DNA of 64,000 bases from G963422745 sp965214285 (GCA_965214285.1 OZ243946.1:2852001-2916000); one strand, 5' to 3'. Shown: positions 32,907 to 41,201, counted from the stretch's first letter. Program-made: numbers and translations. Notes: generated by a model from the sequence alone, not told the origin.

Positions 32907-35114
32907 TCAGAACGGCTCGTCATCGTCGTAGTCGTAGTCGTCCTCGTCGTCGTAGTCTTCGGACTGTTCGGCCTGACGCTCCTGCAGCGGCTTCTTCTCC
33001 GTCTCGCCCTCCTTGGCCAAGAACGGCGCTTCCGGCTCCACCCTGCTGCCGTGTTCGTCGAGCAGATGGCGGAGAAGCTCCGTTCCTGCGGCCGACATCA
33101 AGTCCTCTTTGCAGTCGTCATCTGAACGGTCGGTGCGCCGCTCCATCGGGACCGGCCTGGGTCGCAACAGCCCATACCGGCAATCGGAGTACACGTCCGG
33201 GTCAGCGGGTATCCGATAAATGCCGTCATCTGGCCTGGAGGATCCCCGCACCTGCTCGATCTGGTATTTCGCCCACGACAGGTCGCTCTCGCAATACGTT
33301 GCGTCGGGATCCTTCTTCAGCCTTTGCAGCGCTCTTGCGTGGCCTTCAGACGCCTCGGCCTTGCTGGCGCCGTAGGGAACGCCCAAGATGACATAGGGAT
33401 TCCTCTCGTCGTGGCAGCGACTCCTTGTGATCACTCTCAGGTTGGAGATCAGCGCCGAGTTGTACTGGCCATCGATCGCCTTCTTCAGAGCAGCACACGC
33501 TGCTGCGTCATTCCCCTGTTCCCACAGGGCGTACGCAAGCAGGTTCAAAAGCTCGTCACGGACGGGCTCACGCGAAGCCTTCCGAAGCCCCTTGCGGGCC
33601 TGCTCTGCGGCACCCTCCCAGTCCCAGCAGAAGATGCGCTCGACGGCACGGCGAAGAGCAACAGGCGCGGCGAGACGCTCTGGAAGCTCCTGGAGGCCGA
33701 CCGTTTCCGTCGCTGACGCGACCAGATCTACGACCGAGCCGTCCTCAAGCAGCTCCGCGCCCAGGCCGGCGGCAGCACCGGTCCGCAGCATCGACGAGAC
33801 TTGGGCCAGCAGGCGGCCTTGGTGATCCTCGGAGCCAAGCCTGCCCTCGGCACCCCGGTCGAGCGGCCAGCCCTCGCGAAGCTGTCGCATGGACTCAAGG
33901 CGCCGTCGGCGTGACTCGTTCACCACCGTCATGAATGCCGGGTTCCCTGATTCGAGATACCTTCGCTCGGCCTCCTCGGAGAAGCTGAGCGCCACGACCG
34001 ATGCGTCGTCCATCGCCTCCGGCTCGAAACGGGCGAGCAGGTAGCTCTTGAGGGCGACCCGCTCCCCGCGCCATACCCGCACCTTGGCCGATGGCGGCAG
34101 CCTGCGGGCAGCCCCAGCGGTGAGACGGCGGGCATCGATCAAGTCGTCGGTCAACGAGAGCGGCCAGTCCGCCAGGGCAACGGCCTGCTTGGCGGCGAGG
34201 TCATCTCTGCCGCTGACTGCTCGATGCAGGGCCATCGTCGGGTTGTTGCCGAGCAGGACCGTCGTCTTGCCATCTGCGACCTCTCCGATTGCGCTCGCCA
34301 CCAGGCGTGCCTGGGTCTGGCTCCTGAAGACGACGTGCAGATAGCCGGAGATGGCCTGCAGCTCGAACAGCTCAGGCTTCTCCCCCTTGCTGAGTGCTTG
34401 AAGCACGGTGGCGACCAACCCCGGTCCGCTCCTGGGGAGCAGCTCCGTGCGGGTCACGAGCGGACCCCCCTCCCGGTGCACCCAGGCTGCTATCGACCAC
34501 GCCGGCAAGTCCGCTGAGCGGGGATCGGCTTCGAGCAGCAGCTCGAGAGCCTCGCGGTGGTGACCCAGCCGCTGAGCCTGCCAAGCCCTGAGACGCCTGC
34601 GATCGTCGGGGTCGAGGGAGAACCGGGTGATCGCCTCGCAGTCGCCTTGCTCCACCAGGTCGAGCGCCAGCTGCAGTGCCTGGTCGCCTTCGGCGCTTCG
34701 CTCGATGGCGGGCCACAGCAGTTCGGGGTCCCAGCTCAGCTTCAGCCGCCCGAGTGTCCCTCTGTGGGAGCACTCCTTCATCGTCGCGTAGATCCGGCTC
34801 GCCGCTGAGCTGCCCTCGGCAGCGCGAACTCGACCCTTGACCCTCTCCGGTGGGATCTTCTCGATGGCCGAGCCGATCTGAACGTCCAGGGCTTTCGCAT
34901 TTGCCCCGAGCCCGATGACGACGCCTAGACGCGGCGCACGCAGACCGACCCGGACATTGACCACATCGCCGACGCGCACCGAGCCACAGCCAGGCACGTA
35001 GGCGGCATCATCGTCATCGGTGCGACCAGCCGGCGGAGGAGGCGGTGGGGGCAGGTCCGGCCTGCCCGAAGTGCCGCGGCGGCGAGGGAACCGGCTGTTG
35101 AGCCTGCCGGTCAC
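32907..35114 (-). CDS. Large protein with a J-domain-like segment (HPD to DPD) and acidic tail
   Basis: The 735-residue protein opens with a Pro-rich linker (PPPPPPP) and a small beta-type domain (about 43-95). It has long alpha-helical TPR-like middle regions (about 110-565), then a segment at about 572-622 that reads like a J domain: NPYVILGVPYGASKAEA, a helix HARALQRLKK, then DPD where J domains have HPD, and a third helix SWAKYQIEQV. The C-terminus is strongly acidic (EDYDDEDDYDYDDDEPF). It is first in the operon with the two Hsp70 genes, as expected for a co-chaperone. Loss of the HPD His suggests that normal J-stimulation of ATPase is altered. No known family name was recognised for the rest. 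Confidence 0.75.
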   Translation of the reverse strand: MTGRLNSRFPRRRGTSGRPDLPPPPPPPAGRTDDDDAAYVPGCGSVRVGDVVNVRVGLRAPRLGVVIGLGANAKALDVQIGSAIEKIPPERVKGRVRAAEGSSAASRIYATMKECSHRGTLGRLKLSWDPELLWPAIERSAEGDQALQLALDLVEQGDCEAITRFSLDPDDRRRLRAWQAQRLGHHREALELLLEADPRSADLPAWSIAAWVHREGGPLVTRTELLPRSGPGLVATVLQALSKGEKPELFELQAISGYLHVVFRSQTQARLVASAIGEVADGKTTVLLGNNPTMALHRAVSGRDDLAAKQAVALADWPLSLTDDLIDARRLTAGAARRLPPSAKVRVWRGERVALKSYLLARFEPEAMDDASVVALSFSEEAERRYLESGNPAFMTVVNESRRRRLESMRQLREGWPLDRGAEGRLGSEDHQGRLLAQVSSMLRTGAAAGLGAELLEDGSVVDLVASATETVGLQELPERLAAPVALRRAVERIFCWDWEGAAEQARKGLRKASREPVRDELLNLLAYALWEQGNDAAACAALKKAIDGQYNSALISNLRVITRSRCHDERNPYVILGVPYGASKAEASEGHARALQRLKKDPDATYCESDLSWAKYQIEQVRGSSRPDDGIYRIPADPDVYSDCRYGLLRPRPVPMERRTDRSDDDCKEDLMSAAGTELLRHLLDEHGSRVEPEAPFLAKEGETEKKPLQERQAEQSEDYDDEDDYDYDDDEPF

Positions 35115-35354
35115 CGCAACCCCCCGCCAGGGGTCTCAGCTAGGGGACCCCCCCCCGCCAAGGCGTAGGGCAGCGCGATCACCCGAGCCGGTAGGCGGAC
35201 GCGCCTCGTCCACGCTGGCCATCTCGTTCGGCTGCCACCAACTGGCGCGATCACGGGGGGAAGTGTGGCGGACGCCGAATCGGATTGTCAAGTCCTAAAC
35301 GGCGAGCCCTCCGATGGCCTGCTCGCGAAGCCGCTGCTCGACCGGTCGCTCGGC

Positions 35355-35775
35355 TCATCCCCACCCTCCCGAGGACGACGAACGGACGGCCGCGCCAGCC
35401 TCCTGCGCCCCGCCGAGGGCCGCGGGTAACCAGGCACGGGTGATCTCTTCGGGCTGCCACTGCTCAAGGGCTTCGAGGCCACGAGCACGGTCCTGAGCGA
35501 TGTCGAGAGCGGCGACGATGTGGTTGGCCACAGGCCAGCGCTCCCCCGTCGTCTTGGAGTGATCGACGCGGCGCAGACAGGCCAGCCGGACCGGCGCCAC
35601 GGCGACGGTGCAGGCACGGTCGGCGGGATCGGTGGGAGTGCCGCGAGCCGAGCCGGCCGCACGCAGCTCGGTCTCGGAGGGCACGTAGAAGTCGGGCGGA
35701 TGGTCACCGCGGGCGCCGACCGGCATGCCCCACGAAGCCACCGCGCCGGTGTCGGTGAGCGCCAACCCGTCGCGC
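35355..35775 (-). pseudogene. Truncated copy of the AbiEi-like gene (C-terminal part)
   Basis: The minus-strand frame matches the last 115 or so residues of the gene at 36806-37852: RGDHPPDFYVPSE, CTVAVAPVRLACLRRVDHSKT and ALDIAQDRARGLEALEQWQPE recur almost unchanged. The N-terminal two thirds are absent, and the 3' end runs on into unrelated residues (WLPAALGGAQEAGAAVRSS). Therefore it is a broken duplicate and probably has no function unless the fragment is expressed as a truncated partner. Confidence 0.85.
35431..35775. repeat. Direct repeat, copy 1 (about 345 bp)
   Basis: This 345-bp stretch is about 90 percent identical to 36810-37154 in the same orientation at a constant offset of 1379 bp. 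The two copies flank the 35905-36636 gene. They correspond to the C-terminal part of the AbiEi-like gene. Confidence 0.9.
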
Positions 35776-35904
35776 CCCCACGGGCCTCCGGCCAACCGCC
35801 GACTGTCGGGGCTAGCGAGCGGGGTCAGGAGGGGGCGCGCAAGCCAAGAGGGCCAAAGTGGCCCACGGCGACCAGCTCACGCGGCCACCGTGTAGGCTCC
35901 ACCC

Positions 35905-36636
35905 ATGGCCAGCACAAACGATCATCCATTCCCTCACACTCTCGAGTTCTCCTTCAGCGAGGCATTGCCAGCCGAGAGCGAGGTTGCGCAGTTTGTCGTG
36001 TCCCTCGCGGCAGCGGCGAACGACCTGATTCTGATCCATAAGCTGTGGTTCACGGTAAACGAAGCTGATCTACACCCGAGTCGTGAACTCGACGAAGGGG
36101 AGTCCCTCTACATGCTTCGTCAATCGCTGTCGATCGTTTGGGAAGCTCACCTGTTGCTCGAGGCTGCCTACAATCGCCCCGACACTGCAAGATTCCTCGG
36201 GAGTCTCTCGGCGGAAGCTGCCCAAGCGCGCACGAATCTTGAGCAAGCGATTGAGGCCTTGTCGTCTGGCCCGTACCGAGGGGTAGTCCAACAGGCAAGG
36301 AACATCACCTGGCACTTTCCGAAGCCTGGCGGACCGGCGAAGGGTAAGAGCCTGGCTCCAGCTCTTGAGGCGCTAGCCGAAGATAAGGCCATCGGATCCA
36401 TCGTACAGAGCGGGCCGAGCGATGGCCAGATCCGGTTCCTGTTCGCAGACTTGGTGCTCCTCAATATGGCGTTCAAGAAAATCAAGTCCGATTCGGCATT
36501 CGCGGCCTTCGTCCGTGAAGTGGCTCGGCCAGCACTGTCGGCAACGATTGCTCTCGCGCAACACGTAGTGTTCGAGTACTTCGAGATGAGTCCAACTGCC
36601 GACGCCGGGGTTTCGGCGCAGCGGGTTCAGTCGTAG
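35905..36636 (+). CDS. HEPN-like helical protein of unknown function
   Basis: The 243-residue protein is all-helical and unrecognised by family. It contains ARNITWHFPKP, in which Arg132-Asn-x-x-x-His137 fits the R-N-x-x-x-H motif of HEPN ribonucleases, within a helix pair. GPSDGQIRFLFADLVLLNMAFK is a second conserved-looking segment. GC content and codon use are lower than in the neighbours, which suggests transfer. It is flanked by direct repeats of the AbiEi-like gene. An RNase role is inference based on one motif; the surrounding toxin-antitoxin island supports it. Confidence 0.6.
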   Translation: MASTNDHPFPHTLEFSFSEALPAESEVAQFVVSLAAAANDLILIHKLWFTVNEADLHPSRELDEGESLYMLRQSLSIVWEAHLLLEAAYNRPDTARFLGSLSAEAAQARTNLEQAIEALSSGPYRGVVQQARNITWHFPKPGGPAKGKSLAPALEALAEDKAIGSIVQSGPSDGQIRFLFADLVLLNMAFKKIKSDSAFAAFVREVARPALSATIALAQHVVFEYFEMSPTADAGVSAQRVQS

Positions 36637-36805
36637 AGGCCGCGGTTTTCGGCCTGACGGGTCAGCTCGTCGAGAGGGCGCTGCGTGCCCGCTCGTCTTG
36701 ACGGCGAAGCCGCCGACGACACACCACTGGGGTCCGGTTGGGAAACGGGCAAGCGCGGCGACGAAGGATCGTATGCGGCCAGCGCGGTCGCCGATGGGGC
36801 GACGG

Positions 36806-37852
36806 TCACCAGGCGCGGGCGATCCCTTCGGGCTGCCACTGCTCAAGGGCTTCGAGGCCACGGGCACGGTCCTGGGCGATGTCGAGGGCGACGACGACGT
36901 GGTTGGCGAGCGGCCAGCGCTCCCCCGTCGTCTTGGAGTGATCGACGCGGCGCAGGCAGGCCAGCCGGACCGGCGCCACGGCCACGGTGCAGGCACGGTC
37001 AGCGGGATCGGTGGGAGTGCCGAGAGCCGTCCGGGCCGTACGCAGTTCTGCCTCGGAGGGCACGTAGAAGTCGGGCGGATGATCGCCGCGGGCGACGATC
37101 GGCATGCCCCACGAGGCGGCCGCAAGGGTGTCGGTGAGCGCCCAGCCCATCGTGTCCTCAGGGCGGCAGACGCCGAGACCCAGGCGTTCGGCGCGCTGCG
37201 CACCAAGGTCGGGCAGGGCGGCCAGCGGGACGGGTCGCCGTCGCCAAACCGAGAGAAGCTCGTGGAAGAGGTCGGGGGTCACGGCCTCTCCGGCGGAGGT
37301 CGTCAGTCCTTCGCTGCGCAGGCCCGCCATCGCATCCGAGACAGCGCTGGGTGCCCGGCCGATGTAGCGGGCGGTCTCACGCACGCCGCGGGCCTGGTCT
37401 GGCTCCAGCAGGACGGCGATGGCCACCTCCTTGGCTACCTGGCTGTGGAGCGGGCCGCTGCCGGGCGCTGCAGGCTCGTCCGCCTGCTCGACGATCGCGT
37501 CGATGACCACCGGGGGCTCGACGATCCGCAACCCTCCTCGCCGGTCGAAATAGTTGATCCCTGCCTCCCGAAACGACTGCTTGGCGTCCGAGGCGATCCG
37601 GTCGGCCACGACCAGCAGGCGCCTGCGCTGCTCGACATCTCGGGCGAGGCGCTCCCCCTGTGCCGCTGTGACTACCGATGCGACCTCGATGTGGAGTCGG
37701 TGGCCGGCCAGATCCAGCACGGCGCCGGACCGCGCGCCTGCGGTCGAGGTCTCTCCTGGAAGTACGTCGGCACTGACACCGAGATCGCCAAGGGCCGCAC
37801 TCAGGCTGTCCAGCGCGTCCCGTTCGAGGGCGGCACTCGTTCGTCGCGGCAT
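36806..37852 (-). CDS. AbiEi-like antitoxin/transcription factor
   Basis: This 348-residue protein has RLLVVADRIASDAKQSFREAGINYFDRRGG (about 77-106), the motif found in type IV antitoxins of the AbiEi group, then a winged-helix segment (RETARYIGRAPSAVSDAMAG, about 160-180). The C-terminal domain (230-348) begins ALTDTLAAASWGMPIVARG. The usual AbiEii nucleotidyltransferase partner is not adjacent on the same strand; the nearest candidate is the MNT gene at 38405. It lies between the HEPN-like gene and the HEPN/MNT pair, so it is part of the island. A DNA-binding role is inferred from the winged helix. Confidence 0.7.
   Translation of the reverse strand: MPRRTSAALERDALDSLSAALGDLGVSADVLPGETSTAGARSGAVLDLAGHRLHIEVASVVTAAQGERLARDVEQRRRLLVVADRIASDAKQSFREAGINYFDRRGGLRIVEPPVVIDAIVEQADEPAAPGSGPLHSQVAKEVAIAVLLEPDQARGVRETARYIGRAPSAVSDAMAGLRSEGLTTSAGEAVTPDLFHELLSVWRRRPVPLAALPDLGAQRAERLGLGVCRPEDTMGWALTDTLAAASWGMPIVARGDHPPDFYVPSEAELRTARTALGTPTDPADRACTVAVAPVRLACLRRVDHSKTTGERWPLANHVVVALDIAQDRARGLEALEQWQPEGIARAW
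36810..37154. repeat. Direct repeat, copy 2 (inside the intact AbiEi-like gene)
   Basis: The partner of 35431-35775. This copy is part of the intact reading frame, so the other copy is likely the derived one. Recombination between the copies would delete the gene at 35905-36636 and leave one AbiEi-like gene. Confidence 0.9.
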
Positions 37853-37931
37853 GGCTCGAGTCTAGCGGGTGATCTCTGTTCTTGTACACGAGAACACCCC
37901 CAGCGGTTCGGCAAGGCATATCGCCATGCCC

Positions 37932-38408
37932 TCACTCGAATGGGCCGACGCGTCCGCTTTGGATGAGTCGCTCTGCAGCGTCGATCACAGCTTGGGCTGT
38001 CTGTAGGGCCTGTCGGGCGTCGTCCTCGTTGATGTCCGGCGATCGCTCGTCGGGATACTCGGTGCGATTCCGGCGTCGCCGTAGCGCATGGAGCCGACCG
38101 AAGACCTCCATTCCGCCCCGGTCGTTGAATTGGGCGCGCACAGCATCAGCGACGGCAACGTGGCCACCGCGGCTTGTCGATCGCAGACCCTGCATGGCAA
38201 GGAGAGCGGCGGAGGCCTTACGTGCAGCATCGTATGAGAGCTGGAGTGCGCCCGCTGGATCGTCCTGAATGCCCTTCGAGGCGAAGCTGGCGTGGGCCGC
38301 CGCATCGGCCATCAGCCGGCTAGCCACGCGAGTTGAGGGCAACACCCGTTCAAGCTCACCGTCGGCAATCAGCTGCTCGATCGCAGCACGACCACGTTTC
38401 CAACTCAT
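37932..38408 (-). CDS. HEPN-domain protein of a HEPN/MNT toxin-antitoxin pair
   Basis: This 158-residue protein is an alpha-helical HEPN domain (about 30-150). The motif region reads LRRRRNRTEYPDE: an Arg/Asn motif like R-N-x-x-x-H, but with Tyr in the His place. The overlap of its ATG with the TGA of the MNT gene (4 bp) shows a coupled pair. In known pairs HEPN is the toxin RNase and MNT the antitoxin; with Tyr instead of His, catalysis may be altered. The second pair at 44528 also has [K/R]-x-K/R-x-E-Y. Confidence 0.8.
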   Translation of the reverse strand: MSWKRGRAAIEQLIADGELERVLPSTRVASRLMADAAAHASFASKGIQDDPAGALQLSYDAARKASAALLAMQGLRSTSRGGHVAVADAVRAQFNDRGGMEVFGRLHALRRRRNRTEYPDERSPDINEDDARQALQTAQAVIDAAERLIQSGRVGPFE

Positions 38409-39037
38409 CGCATCCCGCCCATCTGGACCTCGATCCCCGGAGAATCAACGACCGACTCATCCTCGACGAGTACGACGACCAAAGGCCGCGACTTCACCTC
38501 CCGGATGAAGCTGCTCGCTTCGGAATCCCATTGGGCGCAGGTGCGGACGACCGCCGTCACGGGCATCCCGATGCGCCGCTCGGCCCGTTCCGCAGCATCG
38601 TCCACAAGGTCGCGGTCTGGGCTCCCGATCACGAGCACGTCGATATCGTTGGGGGCACGCCCCGTTTCGCCCAGGTACCGGGCCGCCCACGACCCGAACA
38701 GGATCACTTCCTCGGCGCCATCGATGTCGGCGAACTCCTCTGCGACCACCAGCGGTGGGCCGTAGGTAGCCAGGATGACCCTGCGCACCGAGTCGTGGAG
38801 GGGGTGGTCCACCCTGGCCCGCACCAGCCGGGTCGGGCCGATCTTCTCGGTGGACACGAGCCCAGCCTGCTCGGCTCGTGCGACCTCCCGCGAAGCCGTC
38901 GGCATGCTGGTCTGCGTGAGCGCAACCAGGTCGGACAGGGAATGGCCCGCCTCGGGATCCGCCAGCACGGCGGCCAGGATGCGGCCCTGTGCGTCCGAGC
39001 GGAGGATGGGCGCTAGCGAGGGTGCAGGGACTTTCAT
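38405..39037 (-). CDS. MNT nucleotidyltransferase with N-terminal winged helix
   Basis: The 210-residue protein has a winged-helix domain (about 15-75: LSDLVALTQTSMPTASREVARAEQAGL) and a minimal nucleotidyltransferase domain with ILFGSWAARYLGETG and NDIDVLVIG, the G-S-x-x-x-x-D-x-D catalytic motif. In MNT/HEPN pairs this protein modifies or neutralises its HEPN partner, while the wHTH likely represses the operon. The start is ATG at 39035-39037, very near a promoter whose -10 lies within an inverted repeat (39039-39060), so the mRNA is nearly leaderless. The 4-bp overlap with the HEPN gene shows coupling. Confidence 0.85.
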   Translation of the reverse strand: MKVPAPSLAPILRSDAQGRILAAVLADPEAGHSLSDLVALTQTSMPTASREVARAEQAGLVSTEKIGPTRLVRARVDHPLHDSVRRVILATYGPPLVVAEEFADIDGAEEVILFGSWAARYLGETGRAPNDIDVLVIGSPDRDLVDDAAERAERRIGMPVTAVVRTCAQWDSEASSFIREVKSRPLVVVLVEDESVVDSPGIEVQMGGMR

Positions 39038-39038
39038 A

Positions 39039-39060
39039 AACCGTAGAGAACTATACGGTT
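39039..39060 (-). promoter_or_regulatory. Operator-like inverted repeat over the MNT promoter
   Basis: AACCGTA (39039-39045) and TACGGTT (39054-39060) form a perfect 7-bp inverted repeat with an 8-nt gap. On the minus strand the -10 TATAGT (39055-39050) lies inside it, 17 nt from the -35 TTGCAG (39078-39073). A repressor bound here would cover the promoter; the MNT protein with its winged helix is the obvious candidate. Confidence 0.7.
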
Positions 39061-39143
39061 AAGGGAAATGTGCTGCAACCTCCTCGTTGAAGGGCGGTCC
39101 GACGCTACCCGCGTTGGCGGAGGGTGGCCATCAGCCGTGTGCG

Positions 39144-39238
39144 GCTTAGGCTGCGAGCCCACGGAAAGGACGGGGCATGACCGCATCAACCAGGCGCAAC
39201 ACGGTCCTGCCCCCCTGACGAGCCGCCGGACGAGCTGT
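39144..39238 (+). pseudogene. Antitoxin relic: leader plus first codons of a lost paralogue
   Basis: A TAGGCT -10-like site and a GGAAAGGA ribosome-binding site lead into an ATG at 39177. The reading frame resembles the other antitoxins (MTASTRRNTVLPP), then a one-base insertion in the C run creates TGA. The copy ends at about 39238, directly joined to the leader of the next unit. It is the remnant of an earlier array unit. Confidence 0.8.
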
Positions 39239-39277
39239 GCAGCCGGGCGGTTCGAGGCAGCCGCCTCGATGTGTGCG

Positions 39278-39306
39278 TTGGCACCGGCCCTGGCCTGACC
39301 TAGGGT
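39278..39306 (+). promoter_or_regulatory. Promoter of antitoxin A1
   Basis: TTGGCA (39278-39283), a 17-nt spacer, and TAGGGT (39301-39306). The same architecture occurs before A2 (TTGGCG/TACGCT) and A3 (TTGGCA/TATGCT). The 100 bp around these are duplicated with the genes. A ribosome-binding AAGGAAGG lies at 39314-39321. Confidence 0.65.
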
Positions 39307-39330
39307 GGACCCAAAGGAAGGAACAGGGCC

Positions 39331-39786
39331 ATGGCCATGACGCCATCAACCGAGCTCATCACAGCCTTGCCGCCCGACGGGCCGCTCGATGAGCTGTTGG
39401 CGGCGCTGACCGACGAGGGAGGGCCGACCACGGCTCTGGTCGGGCCTGACGGCACTCAGCTCAAGATGCCGGACGAGGTGGCCGACGCGCTGCGCCAGGT
39501 TGTGGCGGCGATGGCCCAGGGCGACGCCGTCACCATCGCCAGCTTCGGTCTGAGCCAAACGACGATGGAGGCAGCCGACTTCCTCGACATGCGCTGGTCG
39601 ACGGTGCGGAGGCTGCTCGACGCCGGGGAGATCCCCTTCGAGCGCCCCGACGAGTTCCGCCGCGTGCTGCTCACCGACCTTCTCGACTACCGCGACCGCC
39701 GCAAGGCGAGCGCAAGCGACGACTTTGATCGCATGGTGGAACTCGCCGACGAGTGCGGCCTCACGAAACGACGACAACGCCAGTAA
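39331..39786 (+). CDS. Excisionase-type antitoxin A1
   Basis: This 151-residue protein has an N-terminal acidic linker (PPDGPLDELLAALTDEG), a helix ADALRQVVAAMAQGD and a MerR/excisionase-like helix-turn-helix (SQTTMEAADFLDMRWSTVRRLL) followed by a small wing (EIPFERPDEFRRVLLTDLLDYRDRRKA). It is paired with the PIN toxin gene 21 bp downstream, as a VapBC-like pair. It is a paralogue of A2 and A3 (same HTH wording) and of B1/B2. The C-terminal toxin-binding tail is DRMVELADECGL. DNA binding at its own promoter is likely. Confidence 0.85.
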   Translation: MAMTPSTELITALPPDGPLDELLAALTDEGGPTTALVGPDGTQLKMPDEVADALRQVVAAMAQGDAVTIASFGLSQTTMEAADFLDMRWSTVRRLLDAGEIPFERPDEFRRVLLTDLLDYRDRRKASASDDFDRMVELADECGLTKRRQRQ

Positions 39787-39806
39787 GCACCGGCTGAGCC
39801 GCGCTC

Positions 39807-40361
39807 GTGAAGCGAGCCATCGTCCTCGACACCTGCGCGCTGTATCCACAGCAGTTGCGGGACACCCTGCTTCGCTTGGCGGAGCGGAAGCTGTACATCC
39901 CCCGCTGGTCCCGAGACATCCTGCTTGAGCTCGACCGGAATCTCGCCCGCAAAGCGGGAGTCCGGCGGTCGTCCATCGACCGATTGCTCACGCGAATGCA
40001 CGAATCGTTCCCGAGAGCAGCGGTCGGTGGCTACGACGACCTGATCCCCTTCATGACCTGCCACGAGGAGGACCGTCACGTGCTAGCGGCAGCAGTCGAG
40101 TCCAAGGCTTCCGCCATCGTGACGTTCAACCTCCGTGATTTTCCTGCTCACAGCACCGAACCTTACGGCGTCGACGCCCTTCACCCAGATGAGTTCCTGC
40201 TGCGTCTTCTAAGGCAGCGACCCTTGGACGTGATCGACGAACTCCCACGGCAGGCGGCAGCCAATCGACAAGAACCGAGGACGCTGCCAGCGCTGCTCGA
40301 CGCTCTCGCCCGGGCACAGGTGCCCCGATTCGCCCACGCCGTGCGCCGCCTGATGGCGTGA
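39807..40361 (+). CDS. PIN-domain toxin (intact copy)
   Basis: The 184-residue protein has the PIN ribonuclease core: first Asp in VLDTCALYP, a Glu in LLELDRNLAR, then HEEDRHVLAAAVESKASAI and TFNLRDFP, matching the acidic tetrad. The C-terminal extension LPALLDALARAQVPRFAHAVRRL is family-specific. It should cleave RNA when not bound by the antitoxin A1 encoded 21 bp upstream. It is the intact counterpart of the frameshifted PIN gene at 41731-42284, with which it shares most residues. The GTG/ATG start gives MKRAIVLDT. Confidence 0.88.
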   Translation: MKRAIVLDTCALYPQQLRDTLLRLAERKLYIPRWSRDILLELDRNLARKAGVRRSSIDRLLTRMHESFPRAAVGGYDDLIPFMTCHEEDRHVLAAAVESKASAIVTFNLRDFPAHSTEPYGVDALHPDEFLLRLLRQRPLDVIDELPRQAAANRQEPRTLPALLDALARAQVPRFAHAVRRLMA

Positions 40362-40413
40362 CCCGCCTCCGGCGCTCAGGCGGTTAGGCTGGGGCCTATG
40401 GAGAGGAAGGGCC

Positions 40414-40881
40414 ATGGATGAACCAGCCGAGCGCAACACGGTCCTGCCGCCTGACGAGCCGCTGGCTGAGCTGGATGAGCTGATGGCGGCGCTGCCCGAC
40501 AAGGAGGGGACGACAGTTCTCGTCGGGCCTGACAGCACTCGGATCGAGTTGCCGGCCGAGGTGGCGGACGCGCTGCGCCAGGTTGTGGCGACCATGGCAC
40601 AGGGCGAGGCCGTGACCATCGACAACGTCCACCTGAGCCAAACCACGCAGGAGGCTGCCGACTTCCTCTGCATGGACCAGAAGTCGTTTCGGGAGATACT
40701 CGACGACGGCGAGATCCCCTTCGAGCGCACCGACGGGTCCCGCCGCGTGCTGCTCACCGACCTTCTCGAATGGCGCGAGCGCAGCAGGGCTCAGACGCGC
40801 GAGAGCCTCGATGCCTTGTTCGAGCTGAGTCACGAGCTCGGCCTCTACGAGAAGGCGGCAACGCCGATACGCACCCGCTGA
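40414..40881 (+). CDS. Excisionase-type antitoxin B1
   Basis: The 155-residue paralogue has the same domain order as A1 but reads SQTTQEAADFLCMDQKSFREIL in the helix-turn-helix, and a distinct C-terminal tail ESLDALFELSHELGLYEKAATPIRTR. No toxin gene follows; instead a 56-residue membrane peptide starts 28 bp downstream. B1 and B2 share QEAADF against MEAADF in A1-A3, marking a second subgroup that may pair with another partner. Confidence 0.82.
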   Translation: MDEPAERNTVLPPDEPLAELDELMAALPDKEGTTVLVGPDSTRIELPAEVADALRQVVATMAQGEAVTIDNVHLSQTTQEAADFLCMDQKSFREILDDGEIPFERTDGSRRVLLTDLLEWRERSRAQTRESLDALFELSHELGLYEKAATPIRTR

Positions 40882-40909
40882 GCGGCTCTGCGTCGCTACC
40901 GTGGCCGGC

Positions 40910-41080
40910 ATGGCCGTGGTCCGTTACCTGCTGGCGGGAGTGCTGTTCACCGCTGCCCTGCCCGCGGCCTGGCTGGCGCTGTTCTCGTTCTCCGCGGAGT
41001 CGTTCGCAGCGGCGCTGGTGATCGGGCTCATCGCCGCGCTGCTTGTCGCCGCGGGCATCGTGCTCATCAAGGCAGGCTGA
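40910..41080 (+). CDS. Small two-helix membrane peptide (56 residues)
   Basis: ATG at 40910 to TGA at 41080 encodes a 56-residue peptide that begins MAVVRYLLAGVLF and ends GIVLIKAG, with two hydrophobic helices separated by AESFAA. It lies 28 bp after antitoxin B1. A second copy at 43560 has a frameshift, and several decayed copies occur at 50.9-53.5 kb, so it was once a mobile or amplified part of these units. Function unknown; small hydrophobic toxins of type I/II systems are one possibility. Confidence 0.65.
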   Translation: MAVVRYLLAGVLFTAALPAAWLALFSFSAESFAAALVIGLIAALLVAAGIVLIKAG

Positions 41081-41201
41081 CGGCTCGGCGGGCGGGCCGA
41101 GAGGAGCGGACTCCCGCCTGGGCTCCACTGCCGATCAAACGCCGCGGCTCGACCTCCCGGCGCTGTCCGGGCGGTTCGAGGCAGCCGCCTCGATGTGAGC
41201 G

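Noticed and set aside
35140..35160. Nine-C run upstream of the J-like gene as a phase-variable switch
   Set aside because: It lies in an intergenic spacer and not within a reading frame; no sign of a slippage-dependent gene start was found.
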